From Halichondria panicea (taxonomy: Eukaryota > Porifera > Demospongiae > Suberitida > Halichondriidae): a stretch of DNA of 64,000 nucleotides. The first letter of the stretch is position 1. Every line of letters starts with the position of its first letter. Made by a program: the position numbers and the translations under genes. Shown here piece by piece: positions 11,478 through 23,885 of the stretch. The notes beneath the pieces are model-generated. The model saw only the letters and a list, made by a program, of their open reading frames with translations. It did not search any database and had not been told where the DNA came from. The stretch is from assembly GCF_963675165.1 (NCBI RefSeq), contig NC_087377.1:13202198-13266197 (forward strand), in the 5' to 3' direction.

Positions 11478-11815
11478 AATGGCTGTATTAGCAGAGCCTT
11501 GCAGCTCTCTTCTCACTCTTGCAGCTACCAATAGCTAGCGTTTTAGTGCAGAGCTAACTACTAAGTAGAGTAGCAACACTCGGTAAACAAGTTTGGCTAC
11601 GTGCTCTTCTGAAAAGGCTGCAATGGCATTCCAAGTAAGCAAAACTAGGTATAACTCGAGAACAAAGCATTATTTTGCAAATCCACGAATTAAAATCCAA
11701 GTAAACATGACTAGAAGCCTATAGAAACTCTTATTTGCACTTGATTCATCCTTGAGCAGCTGTAGCAGTCTACACAGACAGACAGACACACAGACACACA
11801 AACACACTACCGTAT
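11478..11815 (+). repeat. Dispersed repeat R
   Basis: A well-preserved copy: 'gcagctctcttctcactctt', 'ggctgcaatggcattccaag', 'ataactcgagaacaaagca' and ending in 'gcagtctacacagacagaca'. It appears inverted at 47488-47840. No ORF or transposase domain; origin unknown. Confidence 0.65.
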
Positions 11816-12148
11816 ACCGTATAGCGGGTATATTTCGAGGGTATAAATTTTTGCGGATGGACCATTACAAAGGATTTTGCGGATTTTATTTTCGTGGTCT
11901 GAGTTCCAGCCTTTTGGCGCATGCGCACATCAACATGCAGCTGTTACCACCACACCGTTAGCCTCGAATCCAGGCCTAGCCTATAACGGTGAGGCACCTC
12001 TTATTGTCGATAGGTGTGGTCAATAATACTGAACACGCCTACTATTCAATAAAGATATAAATTTTCGTGGGTATAAATTTTCGCGGTAGAGGCTCAATCC
12101 GCGAAAACCGCGAACATTTATACCCTCGAAATATACCCGCTATACGGT
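11816..12148. mobile_element. P3 element with inverted ends (ACCGTATAGCGGGTATATTT)
   Basis: The left end ACCGTATAGCGGGTATATTT followed by CGAGGGTATAAATTT is repeated inverted near 12107-12148. Inside are 'tttcgtgg' and 'ttttcgcgg' phrases and a nested AGCCTCGA terminus at 11960. Non-coding. Confidence 0.65.
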
Positions 12149-12295
12149 ACCTCGCTTGTGCATGCGCACCGAGGCATAAACACACAAACACACTACCGTA
12201 TACCTCGCTTGCACATGCGCACCGAGGCATAACTAGTAGTGTGTGGATCACCCCAAACTGGAGAAACGATTCTCACAGGTGAGTATTTCATGGGT

Positions 12296-13129
12296 AGCAG
12301 TATATAGTAGGTCAACGATTTACTGGTAATGTCGTTGAAATTGCTAGTTCCTCATGTGGTTCGCAGAAAGTACTAAGCCTAAGTAGTCCATGTATCAATA
12401 ATTATTAACAGACAAAATGCTCATTGCTTGTCGCTTGCCGGTAGAATAATCACAAGTGTTAATGAAGAAATGCAATGACCATATACCACTATCTACATTC
12501 AGGTGCGAAACAGAAGGTCTCGAGGCATCATTAAGATCTAATACAGCGTAAAAGTGGAGTCTGTTCTTCAAGAAACAAAGTCAGAACTGGATCACCTAGC
12601 TATTAAAATACTGTTGGAGCAGGAATTTAGGATTAAATTACCCTAATTATTTCACATTTGTGTGCCAATTTCATATTAAAAATAATACAAGAATGAATAC
12701 TGGTACTAACTATACTTTACATACAGAAAGAAAAAAATCTTATTTTGATATTGTTCTTGAAGAGTGTTGTATCATTGAGCAGGTAGATTGATCTTTACAC
12801 TGTATGATGATACCTCGAGACCTTCTGCTTCGCACCTGAAGATAGTGGTATATGGTAATTGCATTTCTTCATTAACACTTGTGATTATTCTACCACAATG
12901 TGGCATCTATATGAAGCGGCTACCATGCTCAATGAGACAATGGGGTACATTTATGGGATGCAAACATAAAAAGCACTCTCGGCAAACGATAAGCAATGAA
13001 AATTTTGTCTGTTAATTGCTACATGGACTATACTTAGGCTTAGTACTTTCTGCAAACCACATGGGGAACTAGCAATTTCAACGGCATTATCAGTAAATCG
13101 TCACAATGCTTGACCTACTATATACTGCT
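12296..13129. mobile_element. Foldback element with 250-350 bp inverted arms
   Basis: The left arm starts AGCAGTATATAGTAGGTCAA and runs to about 12545. The right arm is its inverted, longer version from about 12788 to TTGACCTACTATATACTGCT. Shared blocks include 'gttgaaattgctagttcc', 'aataatcacaagtgttaatg' and 'gaaggtctcgagg'. The right arm has about 90 bp absent from the left. No gene seen inside. Confidence 0.75.
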
Positions 13130-14332
13130 AGAGTAAGGCATCTAAATTCAGACACGATGTATGTTCAGACACTCATTCTAAGGAGACAAGCAGTGATAAA
13201 AAATGTTCTTGTGTACCATCTGATCAAGCATGTGTTACTATGAATGTATGCAAAAAAGAATTGATAAATATCAACTACCTAGTCTTCAAGAGCTGAAAAT
13301 GTGCTAGTGTCTGATAAACGGTAAGAACAGACAAAAAAATCAATCACCAGACACAACCTACCGTTTCTTCTGTAGGGGCATATGCTGAGAGTCGCATAGT
13401 AATTATGTAAGGACAATAACTAAAGAATAAAACTCCCAAAGTTGGAGTTGCAAAACGCTTGTATGTCCATGCAGCAATCATTTTTCTGCTGAGTCACTCG
13501 CGTATATAGCGCGTATCAATGATCAGACAGCAGAGGAGGTACGACATGCGTGCACGAATCACTACAAGTTCAGGGCTTGCGGTCACGTGATGATGCCTGG
13601 CCGCACTGAACTTGTAGCAGGGATACAAAAGAAAGGGGATTGGAAACGACCGCCCACGTCCTATGTAAAAGGACTGACATCCGGTGAAGCACTCCGTGTA
13701 ATTAATTGCGCTCGCAAATAATTACATGGAGGACTGCGCTACGGTTTTGTATCCCTGGTTTCTAGCTCTCCTATCCACTAGAGATCACTCAGGGCCTGGG
13801 AGATACTCGAGAGAAGTAAGCTTATACCACTGACAAGCTCTAAGTCCGTTGTCTTTACTCTGTTTCCAATTTTTTTTTTAGTTTAGCTTGAATTACTCTA
13901 TGTCAACTTTTCTCTGTCCCTTCTGTGAAGTCAAAACAGCAAAGGACATTGCTTGACTTGGTTATTATGTATCTAAGTGCTACATTTATTTCACTAGAGT
14001 GGTAGTACTATTACTATAATTAAATCCAGACAGAATATATAGCTGAAGCACTCCCATGTTTTAATCAGCTGTCTCATTGTCTCATAATACCTTCTTCTAC
14101 CCTAAATCATCGATCGTTTTTAACAAAAATCATGGTCAAATCAGAATCTCCATTGACTTCATTCGAATTTCCATCACTTCCAGGTGGCTTTACTTCTGAG
14201 TTAGTGATGACCTCTGACCTCCTGTAAAGCCAATTGGAAGTTTTGCTTCTAAAGATACCTTAGATAGTAAAATTACAGCAACGAAGTATAAATCACAGCT
14301 CTATAGCAACTGCTAGCAACTGCTAGCAACTA
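13130..14332. other. Non-coding with nested inverted repeats
   Basis: CTACAAGTTCAG near 13562 is inverted as CTGAACTTGTAG near 13605. CAGGGATACAAAA near 13618 is inverted as TTTTGTATCCCTG near 13755. An AGAGGAGGTACGACATG terminus lies at about 13530. These are pieces of at least two nonautonomous elements; no gene seen. Confidence 0.5.
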
Positions 14333-14530
14333 CCGTATAGCGGGTATATTTCGAGGGTATAAATGTTCTTGGTTTTCGCGGATTAAGCATGAACCGTGAA
14401 CATTTATATAACCGCGAATTTAATATTGCATGCATGCATGTAGGCTGCAAAAAGGCGATATTCCCACGAAAATTAAATCCGTGAAAACCTGCATTTCTGC
14501 GAAAATGTTGTGGATGGGTAAATACCACTC
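14333..14530. mobile_element. P3 element copy
   Basis: It starts ACCGTATAGCGGGTATATTT, followed by 'cgagggtataaatg' and multiple 'gcggatt'/'aatccg' palindromic words. No coding potential. Confidence 0.55.
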
Positions 14531-14762
14531 TCCAGAATTTTTACTGAGCATTTGCCGCAGCAAAAATATTTACCGGGCCAGTTGCCGCGGCAAAAACTTA
14601 CGTTTACGACATGCCTCGATTTGGAAACTTTGTGTGCTCCCTGTGATATTTCTGATAGAGCAAGCCTGAGGGCACCCATGCATTTATGACGCCTTGAAGC
14701 GTCAATGGCAGGCAAAGAGTAATCATGAACTAGCTATACTGCACTCACAACTTTAGTTTTAT

Positions 14763-15105
14763 GATTATGCCTCGAGGCGTAGCCGCACGAGGGATACGGT
14801 AAAGCTGACTGTGTGTGTGTCTGTCTGTGTGTGTGTGTGTGTATTCCAGCTATAACTGCTCAACGGTTACAATGCGACGAAAACTAACAGCTTCTATAGG
14901 CTTCTAGCCACGTTCTCTTGGATTTTGATTCGTGGATTAGCAAACTAAAGCTTCTTTCTCGAGTTATGGCTAGTTTGACTCACATTGAAGGCTGTTGCAG
15001 TCTCTTCAGAATCTTTCATAGCATCATCTGTCCTCACAAACTTTCTATTCAACATATGAGTTAGCCTTGCACTAAAGCGCTAGCTTTTTGTTAGCTACAA
15101 TACTC
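14763..15105 (-). repeat. Dispersed repeat R, inverted, with GT tract
   Basis: It begins 'tgcctcgaggcgtagccgca', includes a (GT)n tract, then 'ttctcgagttatggctagtt' and 'ggctgttgcagtctcttcag'. The same sequence lies in opposite orientation at 63475-63862. Confidence 0.7.
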
Positions 15106-16141
15106 AGAAAATATCTGTTAAAACAGCTAGCTAGCAGTAGCCATTTGTGAAATTGATCTCTTTGGACACACCCTTTAATTATTCCTGTGGATGTAATGCG
15201 CATGCGCGCTCATTCCCCATGTGTGAGAAAATAATATCCAAGATCCAGATCCAGATCCTCCTGGCAGAATCATCTTTGTCTTGAGGGCCTGGTAAGCCAC
15301 AAAACACTACCATATAACAATATAGATAACAATATGCATGTACACAGGTCTTTTCTTCTTAGATATTATATACACTGAACTACAGATCCTGGAAGAATCA
15401 ATTTTCTTCTTTCTTGATGTCCTGGTAAGCCACATAATACAATAAATAACAACTTACAATAGATGCATGTAAATAAGTCTTTTCTTCTCAGTGACTTTAT
15501 ATAGATAAGCTAACTTTAATATAAAATTCATTATAGATAACACTCTAATACTTTTGAGCGAAAGCAAAAACATGGCGAGAGGCATTAGCACAGCGCCAGC
15601 TTGAACACTAGTTATTGAAGCATAATTATACATGTATAATCATTATTATGTTAGAACTTTTACTTAACAGTGATTTGTGCTGAGACGCTACGACACAGAT
15701 ACAGTTATTATATAGAACTATATGATTTTATAAGTGAGATGAGTTTGTAAGGGCATGAGGTTTGAGTGTTGGTAAAGGTCTTCAGTTGGTGAGAGGTTGT
15801 TTGAGATAAACTTAATGGCCTCAAAACCATGACACTGTAACTTACAGTGTAAGACATTTTTCAATATCTATAAGCATGCTCTAAATACTTTCTCTCTGTT
15901 CAAGAGACACCTCGAGCTGTTCCTGGACTCCATCTTATGTATAATTATTATGGACTGTAGAGTCAATCAGACTGGATGGAAGCAATAAAAATATAATTGC
16001 TTAAAAACATTTGTCTTTTGCCACGGTTATATATAATATGATGATACGATACAATTGACCACTCAATTAACATTATATAGTTTTATGGTCACATGTACAT
16101 GCAGTGAGTTGTCTAGTCAGCAACCTTAATATTAACTGTCA
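15106..16141. other. 5' flank of first receptor copy; repeats only
   Basis: No gene. At 15550-15612 lies 'gcgagaggcattagcacagc', repeated near 47310 and 50065. Near 15903 'agacacctcgagctgttcct' resembles, in opposite orientation, an exon fragment at about 37755 of the degenerate helical-repeat gene. A pair of 'ttttcttct...gataa' direct repeats is at 15350 and 15480. Confidence 0.45.
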
Positions 16142-17746
16142 ATGAAGCTCTTTAAAGTTATCCTGACTTGCTTTCTGGCTGGCTTCAGCACTGGTAAGAA
16201 AAATGTTATTATAGGTTTCCATACATTAACACTTTTCATAAAGCCCAATATTTAGTGAGTGTTGAGAGACCATGTCCAATAGAAACAGTCACTTTTACCT
16301 GCACTGCTGTTGGAGATTCTTTGAGATGGGTACTGTCAGATGTTACTGACATCGATATCCTCTCCACCTTGGATCTCAATGTACCACAAATGCGATCAGG
16401 TTACACTGTGACACTGATTGCAGCCAATGACACCACATTAACATCTACTCTGTCAAGAACAGCAGAGAATGGGATCACTGTGTCCTGTGTGGACCCGCCT
16501 ACAACAACTATAGGATCTTCAATGATCCAATTGGTTGGTGAGTTGCAATAAGTGCCTCGTCCGTTATCTCGCAATAAGTTACATAGATATGCCAGGATCA
16601 CCTTCCACCATAAGACACTCCACTCTGAGCAGCTCAGCCAATAAAGTCAATGTATCTGTACAGTGGGACCCACCTACTGAAACTGGTGGTAGAGATGACC
16701 TCACCTACACAGTGACCGTCTCACCTCCGATCCAGCTCTCTGCTACCATCCTCACATCCACCTCTGTCACTGTGACTGCTCAATACAATGTAGACTCCAC
16801 TGTCAGTGTTGTGGCTACCAACTGTGCTGGGAACAGTACGACTGCTGAGTACAGTTTTAGGATTGGTGAGTTTTGACAGCATCATAATTATTGAGAATCA
16901 ACACACATGCACTCACAGTCATATTTCCAATTCTCTCTCAGGTGGCTGTCCTGTGTTGACAAACCCCACAAATGGAACATTTGGACCAGTTTCCAGCAGA
17001 TTGCCAGGATCTATAGTAACCATCCAGTGTGATGCTGGGTATGTAACGATGGTGACATGTGACGGTACACTATTGTGGAGTCCGAACTCTGAAACTATTC
17101 TGTGTGGTCAACTAACCCAACATATTCCAACAACTTGTGAGTTTAAGAATCTGCTAGTATAATTATGTATACACATGCTTTTTTCACGGAATATGTAACT
17201 AATACGTACAGCTCTTCTAATGCCGAGATGCACAGCACAACTGTACCCACCACAGAACGGTACCATCATCAGTAATCATTCAGTACCAGCTATTCCCGGT
17301 ACACAAGTCACCTTTCAGTGTGATAATGGACTGTTCCCTGAGAGGATAATGACTGCCACCTGTCTGGCTACAGGAGAGTGGGATAAAAACCCGGGAGAGA
17401 TCGTCTGTACAGGCAAGTGTATTCATATTTATACCTGTACTGTAATTATACTTGGAACCACCTATATACAGCTCAATCCCCAACTCTATTCACTGGTGCT
17501 GATATTGGTATTGCTGTTTCCGTTAGCGTGATTGTCACAGCAGCTCTGTTCACGATCATTGGATTCCTCATTGGACTCCTAGTGATGTACCTTCGCTGTC
17601 GTAAGAAGACAGTGTTCTCCCCGGTAGCAGAAGGAAAAACTAACGTAAGACCCACTACACCAGTTGGTCCTGTTTATGAAGAGGTGTCACCCAAAGAGGA
17701 GATTGAACTAAACATTAACCAGGCGTATGGACCAGTAGGACTGTAA
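16142..17746 (+). CDS. Receptor copy 1: signal peptide, Ig-like, FN3, CCP, CCP, TM, YEEV tail
   Basis: Exons 16142-16193, 16256-16537, 16587-16865, 16942-17136, 17212-17412 and 17472-17746; every junction is phase 1 and the frame is open throughout. The signal peptide is MKLFKVILTCFLAGFSTG. The Ig-like exon has the Cys-Trp-Cys layout (FTCTAVGDSLRW ... ITVSCVD). The FN3 exon has VQWDPPTETGG and ends NCAGNSTTAEYSFRIG. Each of the two CCPs has the CCP cysteine/tryptophan signature, although the first lacks some motif spacing (TMVTCDGTLLW). The TM helix is followed by CRKK. The tail has VFSP, VYEEV and AYGPV. Extracellular domains are typical of adhesion or recognition proteins; YEEV resembles a Src-family SH2 site. 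The donor of intron 5 is GC (cag|gcaagt), not GT. Ligand unknown. Confidence 0.85.
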
Positions 17747-18611
17747 AACTTATTTACTCTTTTGGTATCCAGCATCCCACAAGTGAAATCATTACATTAT
17801 CAGGCCTTTCCTTTTTCTTTTTGACCTATAGCTAGACTTTGCGTGCATATAATTATAACCTCTACTTGTTTTGGTTGACTTCAACACTCTATATGCTCAG
17901 TCTGGCGGTGTGCCTGTCAGCTAGCTATGTCTTTAGTTACTATCCGTCCCCAACACCTCTCTCCAAGTCACCATGCAGTCCCTGTGGAGACTATACCTCG
18001 GCAGTCGGCACAGATAACCATCTCCTAGTTACAACACTCTCTAGAGTATGACTATATATCAGAGCTTACAACGGTGTTGGAATGATGAAGCAATTTTGGA
18101 TATGAGTAAGCTAGCCATTAATTGCATGGTCTCCACTAAATATTTTAATGTCAATAATTTATATGCCAAGTATGTGATGGACCCCACCCAAGTTGCTACA
18201 CACACCACTCTTGAGTTGTCTATTTTTACAACATACAGTCGTGCATTGCACTCCTCTTCTTTATAATGCTGTTGTGTGCCTCACACCATCTACTGCCGAT
18301 GTTACCATCTCCATACATTACTCCTGTACGATGCTATATCTACTAATGGATCCAAGGTCACTTTCACTTGCAGTGGAGACATGAATTAAGTAGTAGTAGT
18401 GAGTACTCCCCCCTCTGACCTTATTCACTTTATCTATTGTATAGTGTATAGGTGGCAGGTGCTGCTACTTTTGGACCTATAGCTGGAACTTTTGTTGGCA
18501 GCCTGTTTGTGGTGACACTGATGTCATAGAGTTCATAGTTTTTGCTAGTAGCTATTTATCACACACACAAAAAAGTGAGCGACTGTACAATATAATTGGC
18601 CATGGATAACC

Positions 18612-18656
18612 TAGCCTCGAATCCAGGCCGATTATAATCGGCCTGGTCTCGAGGCT
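18612..18656. mobile_element. 45-bp AGCCTCGA MITE with exact 10-bp target duplication
   Basis: A palindrome AGCCTCGAATCCAGGCCGAT / ATCGGCCTGGTCTCGAGGCT. ATGGATAACC flanks it at 18602-18611 and 18657-18666. This is the cleanest evidence for 10-bp target duplications in the family. Confidence 0.85.
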
Positions 18657-19154
18657 ATGGATAACCGTGAAAATGAAGGTGATTGATTGAGATTGTGTCA
18701 TGACTATCATACCCTAGAGACCAAAACAAACATTGAGTTGCAGTCGAAACTGGCTTTTGAGAATCAAATACATCAGCAGCTATAAATTATACTCGCTTAC
18801 ACTGAAGTGTTTATTTTCTCTTCATAATGGTTATAGGATTGTATTCATCGCTTTCAATTTCTTATGATCACAGCAGCTGGCTAAACAAACACCAACACTC
18901 ATTAAAAGACAAGACAATGATCAAGTGTGTGTTTCCAAGCACATTTCATTTCCAGGCATGCTTCCACTTCCATTAGTGTTCTCCTTGCCACATGCACTCA
19001 ATGTAGCAATTTAGCAACTGTTTCATTAATGATATTTACATGCACTAGCTTCCTACCGCGCTACTAATGCGAACCGGCTGGTATCACGAGACTATATAAG
19101 GCAATAATAAACCCACTGTCCTAATTGGTATGCTAGTCCATTAGCTCATGATTA

Positions 19155-19305
19155 GCTCTATATAATAGTTAGACACTGTTTAGGAAATTTCTACATGATT
19201 TAGAAGCCCAAAGGGCTGGTTGTAGTATCCCAAACGTAGTGAGGGTTCTACTAGCCCTGAGGGTTTCTAAATCATGTGAAACTTTCTAAACAGTGTCTAA
19301 GCATT
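19155..19305. mobile_element. P2 palindromic element
   Basis: 'Agttagacactgtttagga' at the left and 'ctaaacagtgtctaagcatt' at the right, with 'atgatttagaagccc' inverted as 'agggtttctaaatcat'. Non-coding foldback repeat. Confidence 0.65.
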
Positions 19306-20305
19306 ATAGATCATAGCAACCGTAAGTATCTAGCCAATCAGTTTGAATGTTCTTATCTAATCTTTGCTACATGATTTTCTAAGTGAAGTACATGATTTTC
19401 TAAGTAAGTACATGATTTTCTAAATTGGATAGAACACTTCCTTTAGCCAATCAGATTGCAGTATTTATGGCAAACATGATCTAACTGCTGCTAGATTTAC
19501 ACAAGACATCACATTTTGCTTTTGCGCTTTATAAAAAAAATGGTGAACTTCTTGGTGACAAAGGAGAAAGCAATGCTGAGAGACACTGATGTCCATTTTC
19601 TTTTTACACAATTCAATTCTACACAATTCAATTCAGATCAAGTATCTTCTGTTAATAGCATTTATGATTAACTCTCAGACAACGATGGTCACATGACCCC
19701 ACCACATATGACTGTCCCTCAGGTAATGTGCATGTAATATCACTATATCACAACATCACTAGTCCTCCCCTTCCATGATTCCTAAGTATTCAGTAGCCGA
19801 TTAGTAAATGCTCGTGCATGTGCAGCTGATTGATATGGTACTTCCTGCATGGCCTTCCATATATTATAGTGCACTGCTCTCTTCCTCCTGAGCTGTGCAA
19901 TGGTGCTATAGTGGACTATGATAGGTTGAACGAGACAGTGGTGGAGGGAACATTGCTGACTTACCAGTGTGACAATGGACTCTCACTGACTGGACCCAAC
20001 ACCATTACTTGCACTAATGCTGGAGTCTGGAGCACTGAGCCTGAGGCAATCAAGTGTGTACTTAGGATTGAAGGTACAAGGAGTTATTTATTCCATAATG
20101 CATAATTATACTATCTATTTCACAGGTTCTACAGTCGCTATATCCTATCTACTGATGAAGCTATCGCTATAAGTGTTGTCATAACTTTCATTGTTGCTGC
20201 CATTCTTGGATTCCTCACTGGACTCCTAGTGATGCACTTGTGCTCTCGTAAGAAGGCAGTATACTCTCCAGCAACTGAAGGACAAGCTAACGTAGGACTC
20301 AACAA

Positions 20306-21303
20306 TACAAGCACATGCAGGACCTGCCATACACTTTATTAATAGCTTTATCTCTCATAATCCAAAAATTAAATCACCCACCAACTCACCACTTTGTTGG
20401 CTTACTGCTCGACCAGCTGCACTCCTCTGGTCTGTGTGACCATGCATCCTTCAGGTCTCCTGAGAGTAGAGCCTCACACTCTCAGCCACATAGAACCTGA
20501 GGGAGGAGGAGAAATAGTGCATGGGACTTTTGTGAATATAGAGTACTATAGATAAAGGACAGTGCATGAGCACTGTACAACTCCTGGACCACTATAATTA
20601 TTATATCCCCACCGCAGAATGGCACTATCAGTGATTTTACTTGTACAATCTCATTCACCACATGGAATTCCTCGTATATTCAAGTGGAGTCTAATGAAGC
20701 GTATGGACAAGTGATCGAGAGATCTGTATAACAATTTATCCTATACACAGCAAAGCAAAACAATGAACCAGCTAGGCTTATAGAGAAATACACATGCATG
20801 TTGATAGCAGCTTGATTGAACTGAACTTCTTGTTTATTCAAGTATTCATCTCTATGTTGTAACGCCTTGCTTTCACCATTGAGTATGTATTATTATAGCA
20901 GCTGCTAAAAACACATTACAAATTGTTATTTCTTAGCCATAGTCAATAGGCCTTTTTCTGCCGCATATTATTATTATAGCAAATCATTATCATATTTACC
21001 CTAATAGACTTATGTGAAAAATCAATCACATTATGCGCATGCAGAGTGATATAGCATTTTGTATATAGATAATACATGAACTGGTATTGCTTGCAGGGAA
21101 CTCTAATTACTTGTAGATAGATCTAATAAGATCACTTACAATTCAAAATTCAAAATCAACAACATGAAGTGCAAAAGCACTTACATGCATGATAATTATA
21201 GCTGAGTGTCTATCTATACTACACCAGTGACATACATGCATGCATGTGGTTTTTTCTGACTTCCTGTATGGAATGACCTTTGTTTGAGAAAAATCCTCCA
21301 GCA
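20306..21303. other. Intergenic; one degenerate minus-strand exon
   Basis: About 20430-20500 on the minus strand reads AESVRLYSQET then a stop, a broken version of the exon near 44890-44985. The rest is AT-rich sequence with no gene signal. Confidence 0.4.
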
Positions 21304-23885
21304 ATGAAAATACAAGCAGTTATTATCATCATTCAGTTGTTTACTCTTGCTGCAGGTAAGTAAGGTGTTCACTGGAACCTTCACTAGAAATATTTATAGC
21401 CTAAAAGATAGATCAATCATTATTATTTGTTCAGCCACTTTGACATCCACCCCCACTGTGGCCTGTCCTGATGACACTGTTGCCTTCACCTGTACTCTGC
21501 CTGGTACTATGGGTGTAACCATTGGCTGGACAGTAACTCCACCAACAGGACTAAATGTGGCCAGTGCATCTGGAGCAGTTAGTAACAGTTTGGTAATGAA
21601 TATCATTGGCTCTGATGGGTTCCTGTTCCGGGCTGATTACTCTGGATATTCAATGGAGGCATGGTAACATCTACCCTTACCACTCTCACCATGGTGACAG
21701 CGCTGGCTGGAGCTATGGTAGACTGTAGAGTAATAGGAGGAGTAGGGGAAGATCAAATACCCATCAGCGTGGCTGGTGAGTAAATAATCTTGATTAAGGC
21801 CTGTGTTAGTTGTAAAAACGTGTTTCTGGTCAAAAACTTATCAATAGTATGAGGGAGGGAGGTTCTCATTTCCATTATATTCCATTATTGATGATGTCAT
21901 AAAATACAAATTCCTGTTGCTAAAAATCAAATGTTAGAGACTGTGGATGGACACTAGTTATCTTTCAAGGAAGAAGACTTTGCTTTATAGTGTTGCAGAA
22001 CACTGTAAAGTTGATGACGGATACTCATACTAGCTAGCCATGAACTGAGATCCAAAATCAGTAGATTGCTAATTGCTTCCTTTTTGGGTGGAGTTTTTTG
22101 ATGACGTCATTAAATAATGGCTGACATCAGCAATAATGGTCATTTTAAGCGGGCACTAAATGAGTATGCGGGAGGCTGACCAGAAACACATTTGTAACTA
22201 ACACAGGCTGAATACAAAATTGTCAGAACAAAACTAATGCTAACGGGGGGGGGGGGTATTTCTCAAAAACAGATCCATCTTCACTTCTACTGAACCCAAG
22301 TGTGACCTCCACTCAAAGCCAACCCAGTTCTTCTAATATCACTTTGGAGTGGGACTCCCCTTCATCTACTGGTGGTGTGTCTGTCAGCTATGTCGTCACT
22401 ATCTCCCCAATACCTCTCTCCGGGTTACCAGTCACCATGGAAACCACCTCTGCACATATCATTGTCTCCTACAACACTCTCTACAATGTGACAATCAGAG
22501 CTGTCAACTGTGCTGGAATGAGTCAAGAAGCTTCAATTGAGGATCTGAGTAAGCTATTTCGTGGTTGTACATAGAGCACACAGAACTCCTTCTCGCACAG
22601 TGGTGTGTCCCACACCGTCTACTGCTGCTATGGTGACCATCACCAACACACCTCCTGTCACTATTGGTGGATCCATGCTCACCTTCACATGTAGTGGAGA
22701 CAATGAAGTGAGAACCTCAACCTGTGGCAGTAGTGGGTGGTCTCCTGACCCTGAGACCTTTGACTGCAGCAGTCTGATTACAAGTGTGTTAATTGTATTA
22801 TCTATAATATTATTATGGCTGACCTCATTAGATCCCCAAGTCGCTTGTGGTTCTCCTGCCGCACCGTCCAGAGGTAGTGTGGACATCATTAGTGGGACAC
22901 CACCCTTCTCACTGGGTTTACAGGTCATCTATCGCTGTGACGAGGGACTGTTCCCCCCTGATGTGAGGACCAGCACATGCACTGATGTGGAGGGTAGGGG
23001 AGAGTGGGTGAAGAATCCTGGGAGCTTGGTGTGCAGGGAGAGGCCAGGTGAAATGTTAGTTGGGAAAATGTTTAGGCTTCCCAAACCACACTGGTAAGTG
23101 TGATAACAAATAAGCCTCTAGAGTGGGTGGTTGTGGTTTTTTTAGAGTTTCACAAAAGACCCGCTTGCATCCGTGAAGCATGTAATTAAGTTGGCTTGGC
23201 CTTGCAATATTTTCTTTAAAAAGGTCATTCTATAATTTCTGCGATGTACAATATATTGTATTAGCTTAATACGGACACCAGTAGGTTATTGGATGCTCGT
23301 GTTGAGCTGATTGAGATACAAACATGTACTCATAGTCATTTTCTGACCGTCCATATAGTCAACTGCACCGTACCTGCTGAGCCGTGCAATGGTGCTATAG
23401 TGGACTATGAGAGGTTGAATGAGACAGTGTTGGAGGAAACACTGCTGACTTACCAGTGTGACAATGGACTCTCACTGACTGGACCCAACACCATCACTTG
23501 CACTAATACTGGAGTCTGGAGCACTGAGCCAGAGGAAATCAAGTGTGTACTTATGACTGAAGGTGATGAGCTTTGTAATTGTTTGCTATCTATATATATA
23601 CTATCCCATCTCACAGTTTCTACTGCCGCTCCTTTGTTCTCCACTTCTGCAACAGTCGCTATCAGTGTGGTTATCACTTTCATTGTGACTCTAGTCATTG
23701 GATTCCTCACTGGACTCCTAGTGATGCACCTTTGCTCTCGTAAGAAGGCAGTGTACTCCCCATCAGCTGAAGAGCAAGCTAACGTAAGACCCACTGTACC
23801 AGTTGGTCCTGTTTATGAGGAGGTGTCACCCAAAGAGGAGATTGAACTCAACACTAACCAGGCGTATGGACCATTAGGACTGTGA
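21304..23885 (+). CDS. Receptor copy 2 (divergent): signal peptide, Ig-like, FN3, three CCPs, TM, YEEV tail; one apparent frameshift
   Basis: Exons 21304-21355 (MKIQAVIIIIQLFTLAAG), about 21434-21775 (Ig-like), 22273-22548 (FN3), 22601-22783, 22832-23047 and 23359-23562 (three CCPs), and 23617-23885 (TM and tail). All junctions are phase 1. The Ig exon has VACPDDTVAFTCTLPG and a later VDCRVIGG, but the reading frame breaks near 21645, where one missing base would account for the stop after SGYSMEAW. This may be a sequencing error, a null allele or a pseudogene; all six other exons are open. The tail has KKAVYSPSAEEQ, VYEEV and AYGPL, nearly identical to the other copies, while the ectodomain is much more divergent. 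Exon 4 has three candidate AG acceptors within 30 bp; only the last keeps the CCP in frame. Confidence 0.75.

Larger units (their letters stand above)
17895..20305 (+). pseudogene. Broken receptor copy (copy-2-like), fragmented by insertions
   Basis: Three remnants match the 21.3-kb gene. An FN3 piece is at about 17895-18050 ('ctgtcagctagctatgtc', 'caacactctctaga'). A CCP piece is at about 18258-18395 ('ctactgccgatgttaccatc', stops present). An intact-looking CCP exon is at about 19869-20073 (CNGAIVDYDRLNETVVEGT), followed by a TM exon from about 20126. The TM segment and CSRKKAVYSPATEGQANV are recognisable, but the entry frame is shifted and the tail ends before any YEEV or YGPL motif. MITEs and unrelated sequence occupy 18400-19860. 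The Ig exon and signal peptide are absent. Confidence 0.75.
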
